Below, in pieces: positions 1 to 12,180 of a stretch of DNA of 60,000 nucleotides. The DNA comes from Polytrichum commune (Eukaryota; Streptophyta; Polytrichopsida; Polytrichales; Polytrichaceae): the NCBI GenBank assembly GCA_950295325.1, contig OX485803.1:22632001-22692000 (forward strand), written 5' to 3'. Within the stretch, counting starts at the first letter, position 1, and each line of letters opens with the position of its first letter. The notes under the pieces were generated by a model that worked only from the letters and a program-made list of their open reading frames with translations, was not told where the DNA came from and made no database searches. A program made the translations under genes and the position numbers.

Positions 1-960
1 TATGTCAAAACAAAAAGTTTTATGATTGCATATATACCTACATTATTTATGGTATTCAGTGTCATCTACTAGTTGGAGTTATCCATTGTTATACTTTTGT
101 TTCGAGTGGAAGTATTGAACCCCCAAAAAAATTAACATTCAACATTGTCATAGATAGATAGTTAGATTTTATAATACACTCAATCATATCGCAAAATTAA
201 TTCCAAATAAAATTCCACATATCTAATAAAATATGTAGACTGACTGAAGATTAAGCAACACCATAAAATACGCCGACGGCAAAATTGGAGTTGTCTCTCT
301 CTCTTTTGTAAATAATATTCTAACTATTTTAACTAAATATTCTAACTAAAATTGGTGTGAGATGCTTTAAATGCTTTTACTCGAGCAAAATAATGTGATT
401 TGTGTAACTAGTTTTCATTTTTGAGATCTTAGTATTGGTTTTACGTTTGTCATGGTTGGGCTCGATCCTCAAACTTTATGGATTTTTGTTGTTTCTTAGA
501 TCCAAAAAAGATTTCATGTTGAAATTCATGAACCGAAAGGCAATGTGGATGAGCTTAGGAGGTTGCAATCCCGGGGTGGAGGGGGGTGCACTGGACTTTC
601 ATACTTGTATGATATGGTTGCACAAGAGGGGTATTGATTGTGGCTATGGGTTACAAAGTATACACAAGGTTAGGGTTGTTCTTTTTCTAATTATGCACAT
701 ATATAATGCCCTATAAAACATTGGAACCTGTGCGCAAATCTATAACAAAGGCATACATATATACAAGTATACACAAAATTAGAGTAAAATATGGAAATAT
801 TTTTGCCTACAACTATTGGTAGCCTTATTTTTTCATAAGCTATTTATATCGTCATATACATGTGTTACGATGTTGGCACAAATTGAAAAATCATTTGCAA
901 AAAAGGAACTGAAACACAACCACCTCAGGAGAACTAGCGCAACTAGAGGGGAATTCAAGA
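1..960. other. Intergenic, no gene recognised
   Basis: AT-rich sequence with a short (CT)n stretch near 293-305. The 93-codon open frame at 435-716 shows no family resemblance or usual codon pattern, so I treat it as chance. It may be the 5' continuation of the decayed LINE that becomes readable at 965, but I see no reverse-transcriptase motif here. Confidence 0.5.
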
Positions 961-964
961 AATA

Positions 965-2149
965 ATGCCCATATGGGGTCTACATACATGTGTTATGGTA
1001 TTACCCATATTTTCAATGCACCCTACCACCTACAATCCACCAAATTGGAGTGAACCGGACATGTGCCAACCAACTCGTCTACACCCATTCAAGATGTTCA
1101 TTCAAGATGTTCATTCCAGAAAAATATATTCCACCGCCTCCAAATCATACGAATTTGCACATACCACACCATTCTACTTCCAAAAAGACAGATGGCCAGG
1201 TCCTATGAAACGACCAGACAAAGGTCCTGTGAGATGCCTACAAACATATCTAACCAAACACGACCAAGAAAATAACATTGAAATTATGACAACCCATTTC
1301 CCTAACATCAGTAAATGGACTATGAACCCATACATTGATAACGAACTATCCAATGTTTTTTGGCACAACCCTATGATTACAAACGCACAAAAAACTAATA
1401 TATTAAAATTCCGCACCGGCCAATACATGGGCAATGCAAGGAAAAAACTATTTTTTGGAAGAGAAAGATTCCCCTCAATAACATGCTCTATATGTAACTC
1501 TGTAGACGCGGACACATGGCTTCACGTATTGTTGAGATGCAACCACCATCATATCCACGCTATAAGAGTCAAAAGACATAACAAAGCAGTATGGGAGTTA
1601 CGAAAACTAATCCTATCATCACAAAAATCAAGATGCTATACCCTCATGAACGCATGAATATTTAATAATAACCCCCAAGAAAACACAGTACCCCCATGGC
1701 TATTAGCATGCTCATGTGAACAACAAAGATGTCACTGTAATGCCAGATTTAAACCAGATATTCTATGCGTAAAAGGTCACCCGCACAATAATGTCCCACC
1801 ACCAAACCCATCAGACAACCTCACAATACAATTCGTTGAATTTACATACTGTAACGACAGATTCCCATAAGAAACAATTGTAAATAAAATCCAGAAATAC
1901 CAACCCCTCATGAATAACATCATAAACTTAGGATGGAAAGTCGACCCACTCATAGTCATAACAGCAGGAGCTAGAGGCACAACACACACCCCCTCAATGG
2001 AACTCCTTGAAACAAATTTCAAAATACCAAAAATTGCCATTAAACACACATTCAAAGAAATCAACACCATCGCCATACAACATGCCAGATCAATTATTCT
2101 ACACAAAAGAAAAATAGAAAATAACCAACCCCTACCCCTCGATCAATAA
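965..2149 (+). pseudogene. LINE (non-LTR retrotransposon) ORF2 3' end, broken
   Basis: One reading frame runs from 965 to the stop at 2149 and is broken only by a TGA at 1655-1657 and a TAA at 1868-1870. The translation has a C-x2-C ... H-x4-C-like block (CSICNSVDADTWLHVLLRC), followed by HIRVKRHNKAVWE-like text. This is how the region downstream of the reverse transcriptase looks in many plant LINE-like polyproteins. The later part (FVEFTYCNDRF, then a GWKVDPLIVITAGARG block) continues in the same frame. The catalytic RT core, including the YxDD box, is not in the window. I infer a 5'-truncated or eroded copy that was coding until recently, since only two stops interrupt about 395 codons. 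The family assignment rests on remembered similarity, not on a search. Confidence 0.6.
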
Positions 2150-2194
2150 ATAACACAAAACTAACAAGAAAAGAAGACAAATAATTTCTTTATT

Positions 2195-2415
2195 TATAAT
2201 ACATGTCTAGCTCAAAAGTGAACACTTGTCTCAGGAAGAAGGGATAGGACCGGTTGGTTCTCAACAAACTTTCCTGCCTATGATAGAATCACTAGCAGCA
2301 CCAAGCCATGTATACCATTATAACGCTCAAACGGACTCAAAGGGAATCGAACCCGGACCGTATAATGGTAGCACAAACGTTCCAACCAACCTTGGAACCA
2401 TGACTTGGTGTCCTC
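2195..2415 (-). mobile_element. tRNA-headed SINE-like unit
   Basis: On the minus strand a near-perfect RNA polymerase III B box (GGTTCGATTCC) lies at about 2343-2353. About 25-40 bases upstream of it is an A-box-like D-arm sequence (TTGGTTGGAACG, about 2383-2395). Together these look like the 5' two-thirds of a tRNA (D arm, anticodon region, T arm). No acceptor stem can be closed, so it is not a working tRNA gene. It sits directly behind the LINE remnant and in front of the 2455-2606 repeat, which points the other way. The boundaries are approximate because I see no clear target duplication. Confidence 0.5.
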
Positions 2416-2454
2416 AAACAAAAGCCAACATCAAATATATACCCATACGACTAA

Positions 2455-2606
2455 TCAACACCACTAAGGTTACTAGTACTTATCCTTAGTTACTAAAGTG
2501 TCTATTCCCGAAAGGGAAGAGTAGTCTTGATACAATGGCCCTTTGTCATGTGGGCTCTGGCTCATTGTCGAGATGAACAGACACTCTATTCACGCCGGCC
2601 CTTAAA
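2455..2606 (+). mobile_element. SINE family 1 copy (3' part only)
   Basis: This block matches the 3' domain of the SINE at 18345-18703 (which lies on the minus strand) and the fragment at 25981-26098. Shared landmarks are a TCGAAAGGG / CCGAAAGGG motif with GAGTAGT, then GAACAGACACT, then TTCACGC(A/C)GGCCC(C)TTAAAAG. It is more diverged than the other two copies, carries no TATC tail, and I cannot see target duplications. It therefore looks like the oldest copy in the window. Confidence 0.6.
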
Positions 2607-5160
2607 AGCATGTGTTCATATCTATTTGTTCATCGATGGTGATATCAATGGAGGGTTTGCAAGTGAACCACAATCTAAAGTCAGAATGTGTGGGTTGTTA
2701 TTCAAAGGTCATAGGATGTGGAAATTATGCTTAAGAATGCAATCTTTTGGCAAAACATTAGTTACGTCATGGCTCACTTCTCACCTAAAAATAACCAATA
2801 TTTTCTTACCCTCAACACATCAAAATTAGATTGACATTGTTAGTTTTTTTTTCATTGTGTTGCATTGTATTCTCAACATCTTTGCGACAGGCCCATGGTC
2901 CACCCAACTTTCCAACTTTGTTGAGCAATGTTATGGGTTGTGATTGATTACACGGATCTAAGAATTGATAGTCCGTCATTGCATGAGTTGAATATTATGT
3001 TCAAAACAACTTGAGGGTCTATTTGCTGAGTGATTTGACACAAAAATTGTGTGAAAACTAAGCTTAGTAAAATTTGAGTAAGAAACGCGTATGTTAATGG
3101 AACATGAGAATTTCATTGTCTTGATTTATGAGTGCAAATTGCACATTATTATCTAATGTTGCATGGCTATGGCATGTGATAATTAAGACCTCTTGATTGA
3201 AAGAGGGGAAGTCTATCTTATATAGTATAAGGAATTGATAAAACTTGATTAAATATGAAGTTTTGTACATGTGAAATCAAAGTCTCTAATCCACTAAAAT
3301 GTAAGAAAATTGACTATGTTAATTCAATCAAGTGGTCAGGGTCGTGACTCGGTAAGCCTTATTGATAACAAATCGAAAATACAAGAGGGATGTAGAACCT
3401 TTGAATGAAGGAGGTTTAATCTTCCTATTTCATGATTGGCGATCTTCGACCTTATGGAGTTTTTAATGAATATATGAGGGAAAGTTAATGATAATTCTTG
3501 AAGTTTGAGATGATGAAGGTATCTTAAGTGAGAAGATGGTGAAATTTGCAATCATTTAGTAAATATCAAGGCAAGTGTTGGAATAATTAGAGTACAATCT
3601 AATTCAATTAAGCTAGCCTTAGGATGTGCATGGCTTGGTAATCTATTATGTTTAAACATGTTTTGTGGTATGTACGCATAGTTATTTGTTAAAAAAAGAA
3701 AATCGCATTTCGTACACATACACATTTCGAACGGTTGTTTTGACTCCATTGCTTCTCATAGTATGCATGCTTAGAGTTTTCATCCCATTCTTCTAGTTTT
3801 CTACATGTCCCAAGTAGTTTGTCATGCATTAAGCATTCATGTTGGCTTGTAAATTATGGGTATGACTATTGGTAATTACATCATATGAAGGAATTAGATA
3901 ATTTCTACCAAAATACAATGCTTGTAGGGAACGTCCTTGTATATATTTTTGGATGAATAGATTGTATGCGCAATACAATGCTTTGTGAAATATACGTGTT
4001 TTTTTAATCTTGCTTTAAAGTTTTCATTACATTTAGAATCCATATGTGTTGTAGAGCAAATTCCTATGCTATAGTCTAGATAAAATTTCTCGATGTCTTA
4101 TGGAAAATCTTGGCTATAGTTGAATGAAAGCCGGTCTTTGGAAGTTTCAGTGGGCAATCAACATGTTGAGGAGCAAGATTGAGTTGAAACTGCCTACCAA
4201 AGACGACGATGAAAAAACTATTTCCCAAAGTCTGAGCAATATCATTTCTCGATGAGTAAAGTTTTATGGCAATAGAATAGAAGACCGTTACCAAGTATAT
4301 GTTTGGGAAATAGAGTTTATGTTAAGAAAATCATGTGAGAGGCTCAATAGAACATGAAGATAGATTATACCACCAAATTGTTGAAGCTTTGAGAGAGTTG
4401 TTACTGCAAGTGATAGGAGAACGTTCTTACTTAGACTAAAGAGTGAGCATGATGAATAGAGTGCAGCAATATGCCAAGGTGGATGTAGAACTTGAATATA
4501 TATGCCTAGTAAATGAAGAGCAACACATTTGGACATCGTGAACATTTGATTATCACCTCAATAATGATTTTATATATAAGTATGTATATACAATGATACA
4601 ATAGCCATAACCACGAGCTTAAGTTGTAATCGATCATATTGCAAAGAGAAGAAATATGGAAATGAGAATGTTTGTTGTGTGATGAGAAATGTATGAATGA
4701 GAATAAGTGTTGGACAAAAAAAAATCAATGAACAAAATAATCACGGCAACTAATTAAAGTCATTGAGTGAGTGCATATTGATGAAATCATAACATAAAGT
4801 AAGTGCATCATGAGATTGAGAGGTGATGCACACTATAGTTTGAGACAATAGCCGATACAAAGAGAGGGGGGCAAAAGAATCAAAGTCCAAAGCATTCTAA
4901 TAGCAATGTCAATATGTGTATGTATAATGATAAGCATGTCAATGATAAGCATGTATGCAATAAAATGGAAGCCAATGACCATTGCCATGTGATAACATTA
5001 CAAAGACACATGAGTAAGGTGAAGAAGATGATCAAGAGCAAATGTTCAGGTTTAACTCTAGCAATATTATCAAGAGCAGGGTTGAGCCATGATGATCAAA
5101 GGAAAATAGAGGAGCAACCCAAAGATATCACCGAAGGAGCAACAATGGAACAAAAAAGCT
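2607..5160. other. Intergenic, nothing recognised
   Basis: AT-rich sequence with only short, low-complexity open frames on both strands. I see no domain motif, RNA gene or clear repeat. The 82-codon frame at 4914-5162 is lysine- and histidine-rich and has a direct repeat (AATGATAAGCATGT) at its start. I do not think it is a gene. Confidence 0.4.
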
Positions 5161-5164
5161 AGGA

Positions 5165-5181
5165 AACAACAACAACAACAA
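5165..5181. repeat. (AAC)n microsatellite
   Basis: Five to six AAC units in a row, just after the stop of a small open frame. Confidence 0.8.
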
Positions 5182-5294
5182 ATTGGGAGTGAAGATGATC
5201 CACGAAAACATGATGGACAACCACGTAAACGTCGGGGAATGCCTCAAGAACACAACGAGGGCTGCAATAACATACATGAAGACCCCCTAACTTA

Positions 5295-5395
5295 AGGACA
5301 TACAAAGACCCTTGGTTCTTGAGAGCACACAAAGACCCTTACCTTGAATTTTACAAGGACCTCAGTCTTGGAAATCATTCAAGACCCTTAGACTT
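5295..5395. repeat. Degenerate ~26-base minisatellite
   Basis: Four imperfect units each contain (C/A)AAAGACCCTT or CAAGACCCTTAG followed by a CTTGA/CTTGG motif. Spacing is about 25 bases. There are no coding features nearby. Confidence 0.5.
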
Positions 5396-7289
5396 AAATA
5401 AATAGGCCTTAAAATAGTTTTAAATAACTACATTAACCGTTATATGTTTGTGGGAAATAGATATTAAGAAGCAGTTAAAGCTTAATTTTTAAGATGCTAG
5501 ATCACAACTACTAAGTGTAGATTGTATCGACATTTTAGTTTTATGTTCAATATATCTGTAGTAGTCAATTTTGAATTTTCTGGTTCATTTATGAAAAAAG
5601 TGGAAACATAGTCTTTATTCACCTAGATATTGCCTAAAAGGACTAGTGGAAATGGCAATAGTCTTGTAAGATCAGAAAAATTATTAGTAAGGACTATAGT
5701 ATGTTGGCAACCGAGGTAGTTACAGAGACTCGGCCGGCTCTTAGAGATATAGGAGGGTGGAGAAGTTAGAGAGACTCTCTCAGAAGTTGAGTGAGGCTAG
5801 TTATTTTTAGACGAGAGGCGAGAGGCCGAGAGCATGTGGTGAATGTTGTTGAATCTTTTCTAAAATTGTGAGTTTCTTGAACTACTCTTGAATGTCAAGC
5901 ATATATTATAACATATGCGAGTGATTCGTATATGCAGAGTCAATTGTCTTTCATATGAATTTATTAAACTATCTCCAGGGGGAATGTATTGGAGTTGTAT
6001 GATTCTGTTTATTTTCGGAGAGTCTTTTTAAGTGCGAGTGAATTTGCAAGTTAAACATGAGTGATTCCTAAGGTTGATTTGTATGTGTAATTTGTCAACA
6101 GTTAGTCATCATTGATTATCTAAATTGCTTAATGTTTGTATTAATTCAAGGTCAAACCTTGCCTTGAACAAATTTAGCCTTATACTGTAATGAATTATCA
6201 ATTTCGCGAATAAGTCGATAGTATGAGGTTGGAAGAGACTAAGTATATCCAGTGAAATTGTTTTAGCATTGAACTGATAATTTACGAGCATTGATTGTCT
6301 TTGAGTAAAATCAATTCATTCATTCATTCAAGTTTCGGGTATGGCGGTTTGAAAGCAAGGGTGTTTAATCAAGGCTATGGTATGGCTTGTATCAAGGCAT
6401 AATTGAAACTGCAATTCGTGTACTTTGAAATTGTATGATTTCTTTATCAATGCATGTAGCCAACATTGTTAAGTTGGTAATTTCCATGCAATTGATTTTG
6501 AATATAATTCTTTGAGTGAGTTCGTCGTTGATTTACGTGCAAATTTTTAATTGAATTGAATGACAATATGGAATTGTTTAAACATGTTACAAATTGGCAT
6601 GATTACACGACATAATTAAGAGGCTATAGTCTACCCATTGATACATTCGCATATTTCCTAAATTGCCTCTAAAGCTGATTGCACTAACAAATCAAATGTC
6701 ATAAATGTAACTCAATTCTCTAAACCAAATTGAGAGAAGAAAGTAGTGTCGTTGTAATATATGAAAATGATTGAGAGCCGTGACACCGGATAACAAAGTA
6801 TAATTCAATCAATCAAAGATCAAGACTATGGTTTTTGTAGTGTAAATGAAGAAATTGTTCCATACTAACCTTTGATAGGAAATGAAACGTCAACATGTCG
6901 GGACTATTGATTGCGAAAAGTTAACCGGATGCATAGGAGACAAAAGGACGTGCCGCTTATGTTATTGGTAAGTAGTGATTGCTAATTAAAATCATAAGGG
7001 AATTAAGGCTAACTTAGCAATTTACCAGCTTTAAAAATTGAACCGCTTAAGCATTATTCATAAGTATGATAAAGAAAAAGAACCGGTCAATTCTTTGTTT
7101 GAAGAAGTAAGAGTGGAGAATTAGGACACTAAATAAATAAGATGGGTTGAAGAATTGAGAGAGAATATGTTAACATGCATAAGTGGTTTTGACTTATTGC
7201 CTTGAGGAAAGAGCTTATAATTATCTTGGCCAAGACCATGTATGTGACATACAATTGTTAGACTGTATAATTAAGATGAATTTAAATAA
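5396..7289. other. Intergenic, nothing recognised
   Basis: AT-rich DNA with no open frame over about 60 codons and no motif I recognise. Parts such as the GAGACTCTCTCAGAAG region near 5770 look like decayed transposon sequence, but I cannot place them. Confidence 0.4.
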
Positions 7290-7780
7290 AGAAAACTGAC
7301 CATTCTAAAAGGATTACCGCACTGCCTTCTGAAGTTACATTAAATGAAATTAATTAATGAAATACTATTGACTACGGTCAAGTGTCAAAAATGAGTTATT
7401 TACGCAATAGTATTGACTATGGTTGTGCCTATGCTTGTGCACCGCATTTGGTCCAATTAAAATGAACTCATTGCAAGACTACTGCCTGAGAAATTAGAGT
7501 GAGGTGAGTGACAGTTACAATTGCATGTACTGACATGGAGAGGTTTTTAATGTTTTTATCCCTTACCCGTAAACCAATTCTCCATCCTAATCCAAAATGA
7601 AGTGAAATAACCTTGTGTTTTTCCTAATAAACTTTATTTGAGACACCTAGATGATGTAAAAGTCACCTTTTAAGTCTTCCCCGAGTGTTTCCCTAGGTTT
7701 GTTTGTAACCAAAAAACTAAACTACAATATCCATGGAATATGACTAATCTTTAGATTTCGCATACTACATAAAACAAGCA
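7290..7780 (-). repeat. LTR-like repeat, copy R1
   Basis: This segment aligns in the same orientation with 13610-14075 and as reverse complement with 10868-11285 and, less well, 11880-12180. Shared landmarks read on this strand are TTGACTA, GCC TATGCTTGTGCAC, TTGGTCCAA(T/C)TAAAATGAAC, GAGTGAGGTGA, ACAATTGCATGTA, then ACA(C/T)CTAGATG and TCACCTTTTRAGTCTTCCC. The motif AGTACATGCAATT also occurs just after the polypurine tract at 19199-19209. I therefore infer that this family is the LTR of the gypsy lineage at 15-19 kb, and the minus call follows that orientation. Confidence 0.55.
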
Positions 7781-7874
7781 ACTAGAGGAGCCTATTGCAC
7801 TTCATTTGACCCCGATTACTTTACATGAAGTGTTAACTTGTTACCTCATAATCTTACCTTGGTACCTAAGAATA

Positions 7875-8100
7875 TTACTTGAAGCACTTGAAGACTTTAT
7901 AGAAATTATTTGGGATTCAAGGCTTGAAGGCATTTACCTAGATTACTTGGAGCACTAGAAGAATTTATAGAAATTACTTAGAACTAACGGCTTGAAGACA
8001 ATTACTTTGTTAATTGGAGCACTTGAGGACTTTGCAGAAGTCACTTAGAGATTAAAGTTTGGAGACGTTTACTTGGACACTTGGAAATTACTTAGAATTG
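7875..8100. repeat. ~68-base tandem repeat, about 3.3 units
   Basis: The anchor G(A/G)AGCACTT recurs at about 7881, 7949, 8017 and, shortened, 8075. Each anchor is followed by GAAGACTTTATAGAAATTACTT-like and GGCTTGAAGRCA-like text. The units are diverged and not coding. Confidence 0.6.
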
Positions 8101-8334
8101 GAAAACATATAAAATGTTACTTAAGGATACTTGGATAAACTAGGATTCTTAGATTTGTGAATCACTTAGGAGCTTATACACATATAAAAGTTAGAATTGC
8201 GTTACAATTGTTTGACTTAGACCCTCTAAAGGATAAAGAGAATAATTACTCTTGAGATTGACAATACAAGTTAAGAATGATGTTGGATATGCAAGAGCCC
8301 CTTCCTATATTACAAACACTTAAGCTTGGCATTA

Positions 8335-9130
8335 AAATCTTAGGGGAACATAATCTTGGAATACTTGAGCACCTAATCCATGTGGATTTCCAAGAAAATC
8401 AAAAGGACTTCCTTGATCATAAATTCAACATATTAGGAATTTAGAAGTAAAACCCGTAATGTTTGCATAGAGATATAGTTTAGGTCATGTAATTCTAATG
8501 ACACTCTATGTCATATTAGAATATAAAGATCTCATAAACTGACAAATGTAATAACACTTGGAGATCGACATGGATTCAAAACCATCAAGATTTCAAGGAA
8601 CTGACTTAATCCCCTAAGTTATAAGATTTGTGTAAATTGGTCAATAGCGGGTTATATTGTCTAAGGTTGAGAAAACCTACAAACATGAAGGTGACCTCAA
8701 CAAACGTTGCACAAACATAAGCGCAGTGGCCATAGCCAAAAAAACTCAAGAGCATGGGAAGGGTGAGGATGAGAGAAGGTTGTTGAGATCATCCTTTTGG
8801 TCAGTAAGTATTCTCAACCTTAGACGGTGTAACCCACTACTAATTGGTTGACACAAATCTTATAAATTAAGGGACTAGGCTAATTCTAAAATTTTCATAC
8901 GTCAAATTCTTATTTTCCAAGAAGAGTCTTTATAAACGTAGCAAGTTAGAGCAATGGTATGCAATATTCCAAACGTAGTTTTAATTCCTCTATGTATTCA
9001 CCATTTGATTACACCTATAATATTCCACTTTCTTTGAATTCAATATAGTTATTTATGTTTCTCCAAATTCCTTAGAATTTCTTAGGTATTAGATGTCCAA
9101 GACTTTCAATATTATGTTCCTCTAATGTTA
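8335..9130. repeat. Foldback (long inverted repeat) element
   Basis: The inner arms 8611-8672 and 8811-8873 are reverse complements over about 60 bases with few mismatches. Landmarks are TATAAGATTTGTGT, GTGGGTTA/GCGGGTTA and GTCTAAGGTTGAGA. The spacer is about 138 bases. Outside these, weaker pairing seems to continue: GGGGAACATAATCTTGG near 8343 against the reverse complement of the region ending near 9125 (GAGGAACATAAT). This suggests arms of about 320 bases. A third arm-like copy (CCTTAGACGGTGTAACC) lies at about 12775-12845. It could be a MITE or a dead terminal-inverted-repeat transposon. No coding region is present. Confidence 0.6.
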
Positions 9131-9352
9131 AGGTTAGGTGTCTTGGAGTGAAGTGAGTTTATATTCTTCCAATGTTCATTTCTTTATAATAGGCAAGTGT
9201 TCTTATCTCTTAACTTCAATGGAAAAACCCATCCATCTACTTCTTGATTTTAGTTGTTCGAGCTTTTAGATCTTCTCATAATTATTGATTATCATTTAGG
9301 GTATATTTCAAAACACACTTCACAAATTTTATCTTCTTTAATAAAAGATTTC

Positions 9353-9652
9353 ACTATCCTAACTTCACTCTTTAATGATTAGGATATCCTCAAAGGTTTA
9401 TTCTCTTTATGATTCCCTACATTATCATTTGGGCATACATTTAAATTTAATTCCAAATTATTTCCATTTCCAATTAAATAAATCAGTCTCCCCACTCGAT
9501 GGGTTATGAATACTTATCATGATTTCATTCATGAATTCATCTCGGCCGCTTTGCGACGCCTTGCCCTTTCACAATCGATAGCATCTGCACAACCTTTCAA
9601 CATTTTGCCAAGGGACATAGTAATATAGTATATTCATTTTTACCACAAAGAC
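9353..9652 (+). repeat. 300-base dispersed repeat, copy D1
   Basis: Matches 11300-11603 in the same orientation. Landmarks are TTTAATGATTAGGATATCC, TTATCATTTGGGCATACATTT, GTCTCCCCACTC, GCGAC(G/A)CCTTG and ACCTTTCAACATT. Identity by eye is roughly 80-85%. No protein is evident. Confidence 0.75.
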
Positions 9653-10867
9653 AATGGTATGGGGTAATTTATTTCAACTAAAGTTTTATACTCAAGTAAT
9701 TTGTGACCAAATTCTATCACAACAAATTCTCTCAATCATTGTAATATTTTATACTCTTTTGTTAATCATTGCATTGATCATAGTATGATCAAAAAGATTT
9801 CACACTGTAACTTGACTCCTCAATTTACCACAATGTGATGAAATGATAATGGTGTACAATGCCTCTCGGGCTTAGATTTGCAAAATCAATCACCCTCACA
9901 TTCTCGTAAGTTCTTTATCACTGCAATTTATATATGCAAATTACAAGTACTCAATCTTCCAATCTATGGATTACACACATATGCATGTCTAATTTTTGAG
10001 TAATTGTCTATCAACTCAATACATGCAATCAAACTATAAATATATGATTTGAGGATTCCCTCCTCCAATCTAATATAGCATTTAGAAAATCGGCCCAAAC
10101 TCTCCGATTTCTTGTAACTTTAATCAGTAAAGTAATTACCGATTTACATTGAAGGCAATCAACAACCGTATTCTATACTTACTCAAACTATAGCCTTGAA
10201 TTGTTCTCAACACTTTTAGAAATAATCACATACAATTATGCAACCATAAGGAATCATTCCTTAGTATAGCCAATTTGAATATAACCAGCACAACCTCTCT
10301 ACCATACCCTCAAGTGAAACATGTTATTTGCACTTGTTCTTTCACAAAGACTTTCACATGGAAACAATTGCCTTGTCATTTAGTTTTTTTTATAGCAACA
10401 ATTTGACCAAGAATCCAATTAGATTATAGCATGCATTTTGATTAAACCAAGAATTACATACATCACATGCAATAAACTTTACTAATCACACCTCCCTCAT
10501 TCTCACAAGGAAATACTTAAGTTATGATTAAATTGTTTTTATATTGAGATGAACTTGTCAGATTCTAACAATCCATTACATACCCCCTGAAATTGATTAT
10601 GCAGTTTAATTTAGACATTAGAAAATGGACTGACCATAGAGGAATCCCTCCTCTACTACTTTAAAAAATATATCACACATCATTTTTTGGACTTGAGATG
10701 TTATGGAATAAATTAGATAATCCAATTTTTTAGTATGCGCTATCTTCCATGTCTCTTGATAACAAACAATTGTTTTTTCATCTCTACTTCCTAAAATCTC
10801 AAGACGATAGCATGTTCATACTGAGTTGTTTGAATTTTTTGGTTCGAATGAAGAGTGTTCTTATTTA
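9653..10867. other. Intergenic, nothing recognised
   Basis: AT-rich sequence without open frames of note. It separates the D1 block from the R2 LTR-like copy. Confidence 0.4.
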
Positions 10868-11285
10868 GACTAGTTGAGACAATTTTTTTGGGGTTATGAC
10901 AAACAACCATGGAACTATTGAAGAAGACTTAAAAAGTGATTCATATAACATCTAAGTATCACATATAAATTTTATTAGGACAATCACATGACTAAAACAT
11001 ATTGTTTCAGATCTAATAAGCATTATTGGTTCATATTTGAATGAAAGGATTAAAAAAATACTCGTGTGTAGTACATGCAATTATGACAATCTCTCACCTC
11101 ACTTCAATTACTTAGCCAATCGTCTGGCATTGAGTTCATTTTAATTGGATTAGGTGCGATGCACAAGCATACGCATAACCAAAGTCAATTATCTTGCATA
11201 AGTATCCCATTTTCTTTCTTTATAAAAACCAATGGCACTTTGGTGTGGTCAATAATATCGTATTAATCAATTTCATTTATAGGTG
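10868..11285 (+). repeat. LTR-like repeat, copy R2
   Basis: Reverse complement of the R1 and R4 family and in the same orientation as R3. Landmarks are TTATGACAAACAA, GACTTAAAAAGTGATTCA, AGTACATGCAATTATGACAAT, TCTCACCTCACTTCAATTA and GTGGTCAATA. It is followed at once by repeat D2, so R2 and D2 may be parts of one element. By orientation it would suit a 5' LTR of a + strand gypsy copy, but no tRNA-Met primer-binding site is seen after it. Confidence 0.55.
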
Positions 11286-11299
11286 TAACTCAAATCATC

Positions 11300-11603
11300 C
11301 TTTCACTATCCTAGCTTCACTCTTTAATGATTAGGATATCCTCAAAGGTTCATTTTATTTATGATTCTTTGCATTATCATTTGGGCATACATTTACCACT
11401 AATAATTTAATTTTAAATTAATTCCATTTCCAATCAAATAAGACCGTCTCCCCACTCTTAAATCCTTACCCTAATTTCATTCAAGAATTCATCTAGCCAC
11501 TTCGCGACACCTTGATCCTTCATAGTCAATAGCCTTTGCACGACCTTTCAACATTATGCCAACGGGCATAGTACTATAAAATATACATTTTTACCCTACA
11601 GTT
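11300..11603 (+). repeat. 300-base dispersed repeat, copy D2
   Basis: Second copy of the block at 9353-9652, about 1.95 kb downstream and in the same orientation. Small internal length changes occur around TACCACTAATAATTTAATTT. It directly follows LTR-like copy R2, whereas D1 does not follow such a copy. Confidence 0.75.
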
Positions 11604-11879
11604 TTTTTATGATTTGTGGGGTTGGGAGTCCAAGAGTCTTGTCCCCCGAGAACTTTTCCAATTATACGAAGTCCGGTACCAATTCTTTTTTGTGCTTACA
11701 TGACCGAAGAGAGATGAATTTATAGACCATAGTTGTGGTCATAGCCTATGGCAACCAAGTGTTGAGTGGGGAGTTAAAAACTTGTTTGTCAAAATTCTAG
11801 CTCGCAAACAGATAAATCTCTCGGATCCTTATTATGCTTTCATCAATTGGGGAATAATCCCATGGAAAATTTTAGAAAA

Positions 11880-12180
11880 TAATTTAAATAAGATTTGTGT
11901 CATGTAGATGTCTTAAATACGTTTAAATAGGACACACATAAGTTTATTTCCGATATTTAATGATTTGAACCATCAACTATGTGATTATTTATGGGATAAA
12001 AATATAAAGGTGTCTGAACAACAATACATGCATTTGTGACCATCACTCAACTCACACTTTTTACTCCATCAATAGTATGCTAATGAGTTCAGTTTATTTG
12101 GACATTTTTCTCGGTGTGTGAGCATAGGTACATCCATCATTATTTAACTTGCATATAGTATCATATTTTAGTCACGTAGT
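11880..12180 (+). repeat. LTR-like repeat, copy R3 (diverged)
   Basis: A weaker relative of R2. It keeps ACATGCATTTGTGACCATC, ACTCAACTCACAC, AATGAGTTCAGTTTATTTGGAC and a GTGAGCATAGG equivalent of the family's GCACAAGCATACGC stretch. It points the same way as R2. Confidence 0.4.

Noticed and set aside
2340-2400. Possible tRNA gene on the minus strand
   Set aside because: The T arm and D arm are tRNA-like, but no acceptor stem closes and the anticodon arm is poor, so I call it a SINE head.
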